A stretch of DNA of 5,544 nucleotides, taken from Solirubrobacteraceae bacterium. GTDB lineage: Bacteria; Actinomycetota; Thermoleophilia; Solirubrobacterales; Solirubrobacteraceae. Below the pieces are notes generated by a model. That model had not been told where the DNA came from. It saw only the letters and a program-made list of their open reading frames with translations, and made no database searches. The first letter of the stretch is position 1. The number at the start of each line of letters is the position of its first letter. A program made the position numbers and the translations under genes. The DNA lies in NCBI GenBank assembly GCA_025935735.1, contig JAICUS010000415.1, positions 1 through 5,544 of the forward strand. The letters run 5' to 3'. This document shows positions 4,678 through 5,544 of this stretch, piece by piece.

Positions 4678-5544
4678 ATGCAGGAGGGCGCGCTTCCCCG
4701 GTCCGCCGGCGCGAGCACCGTCGCCGAGGCGTTCCGGATCACCGTCGAGGACCACGCGGACCGCGTCGCGGTCCGCACGCGCGACGACGAGACCTCGCTC
4801 ACCTGGGCGCAGCTGCGCGACCGGGCGGACGGGCTGTCCGGGACGCTGGCCGCGCTCGGCGTGCGCCGGGGCGACACCGTGGCGCTGATGCTGGGCAACC
4901 GGCCCGAGTTCCACGTCGCCGACCTGGCGGCCATGACGCTCGGGGCCACGCCGTTCAGCGTCTACCTCACCTCCTCGCCCGAGCAGGTGGCCTACGTGAT
5001 CGGCGACGCCGGCGCGCGGGTGGCCATCGTCGAGCCGGCGCTCAAGCCGCTGGTGGAGAACCTGGTCGACCACGTCCTGACCCCGGACGACTGGGAGCTC
5101 GACGCCGGCTTCGACGCCGAGCCGCACTGGCGCGCGGTCGCGCCGGAGGACCTGCTGACGCTGATCTACACCTCCGGCACCACCGGCCCGCCCAAGGGCG
5201 TGCAGATCAGCCACTTCAACCAGATGTCGGCGGTCCGGATGATCGACGCGAACGTGGCGCTGGACGAGCACTCGCGGGTCATCTCCTGGCTGCCCGCCGC
5301 CCACGTGGCCGAGCGCACCGCACACCACTACATCCCGATCGTGTTCGGCACCCAGGTCACCACGTGCCCCGACCCCCGGCAGATCGGCGCCTACCTGCCC
5401 GCCGTGCGGCCGACGTGGTTCTTCGCCGTCCCGCGCGTGTGGGAGAAGCTCAAGGGCGCGCTGGAGGCCCGGCTGGAGCCGCCCGCCCGCGAGCTCGTGG
5501 CCGAGTCGATGCGCCGCGTCGAGCTCCGCCAGGCCGGCGAGGAC
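4678..5544 (+). CDS. Long-chain fatty acid-CoA ligase (AMP-binding), partial at 3' end
   Basis: The first 289 codons of an ANL-superfamily enzyme, cut by the right edge; full family members are about 590-610 residues. It would activate a long-chain fatty acid to acyl-AMP and then acyl-CoA. TWAQLRDRADGLSGTLAALGVRRGDTVALMLGNRPEF (42-78) is the typical N-terminal block. LLTLIYTSGTTGPPKGVQISH (159-179) contains the ATP/phosphate-binding loop. SWLPAAHVAERT (203-214) and FFAVPRVWEKLK (248-259) are long-chain ACS (FadD15/FAA1-type) signatures. The adenylate-forming core and C-terminal lysine domain lie outside the window. The ATG at 4678 is the earliest possible start because an in-frame TAG, the rseP stop, lies 12 nt upstream. 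The 9-bp gap suggests co-transcription with dxr-rseP, though no good Shine-Dalgarno is visible (GGAGG at 4649 region is too far). The specific fatty acid is unknown. Confidence 0.92.
   Translation, partial: MQEGALPRSAGASTVAEAFRITVEDHADRVAVRTRDDETSLTWAQLRDRADGLSGTLAALGVRRGDTVALMLGNRPEFHVADLAAMTLGATPFSVYLTSSPEQVAYVIGDAGARVAIVEPALKPLVENLVDHVLTPDDWELDAGFDAEPHWRAVAPEDLLTLIYTSGTTGPPKGVQISHFNQMSAVRMIDANVALDEHSRVISWLPAAHVAERTAHHYIPIVFGTQVTTCPDPRQIGAYLPAVRPTWFFAVPRVWEKLKGALEARLEPPARELVAESMRRVELRQAGED

Noticed and set aside
4666..4680. rseP and the acyl-CoA ligase share a reading frame separated only by TAG, hinting at readthrough fusion
   Set aside because: The 4-codon distance and shared frame have a one-in-three chance, and both proteins have normal termini. 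There is no readthrough signal visible.
3544..5328. Long minus-strand ORF of 594 codons opposite rseP and the acyl-CoA ligase
   Set aside because: The composition is rich in Arg, Asp, Gly, His and Val with no domain, as expected for the complement of GC-rich coding sequence. Both plus-strand genes have full conserved motifs.

Overview
The window comes from a very GC-rich bacterium with tightly packed genes. The dxr-rseP pair, the FadD15-like acyl-CoA ligase and the style of the intergenic palindromic repeats suggest Actinomycetota, perhaps Thermoleophilia/Solirubrobacterales. That placement is inferred from general resemblance; no rRNA or other taxonomic marker is present. GC-rich codon use keeps many false frames open, so the long antisense ORFs here are treated as shadows.

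Layout: (1) 1-330, minus: the N-terminal part of a GlxA-like transcriptional regulator (DJ-1/PfpI sensor domain), cut by the window edge. (2) 381-953, plus: a complete stand-alone DJ-1/PfpI protein resembling isonitrile hydratase, divergent from the regulator across a 50-bp gap. (3) 951-1038: an 88-bp intergenic element made of two identical 21-bp palindromes around a structured 46-bp spacer. Its outermost triplets supply the TAA stop codons of both convergent flanking genes. (4) 1036-1647 and 1647-2399, minus: two SAM-dependent methyltransferases joined by a TGATG stop/start overlap, transcribed from the dxr side toward the repeat. (5) 2400-2452: a 53-bp divergent control region. (6) 2453-3610 dxr and 3607-4668 rseP, plus, joined by an ATGA overlap, followed after 9 bp by 4678 to the window end, a long-chain acyl-CoA ligase cut by the right edge.

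Functionally, dxr makes MEP in the non-mevalonate isoprenoid pathway, and rseP encodes a site-2 intramembrane metalloprotease. They are commonly adjacent in actinobacteria, usually followed by ispG; here an acyl-CoA ligase occupies that position. The methyltransferase pair has no recognisable substrate. The DJ-1 pair looks like a small regulator-enzyme module. No RNA gene, CRISPR array, transposase or prophage gene was seen. I do not see strong evidence for a new multi-gene system; the palindrome pair that ends two convergent genes is the least ordinary structure.
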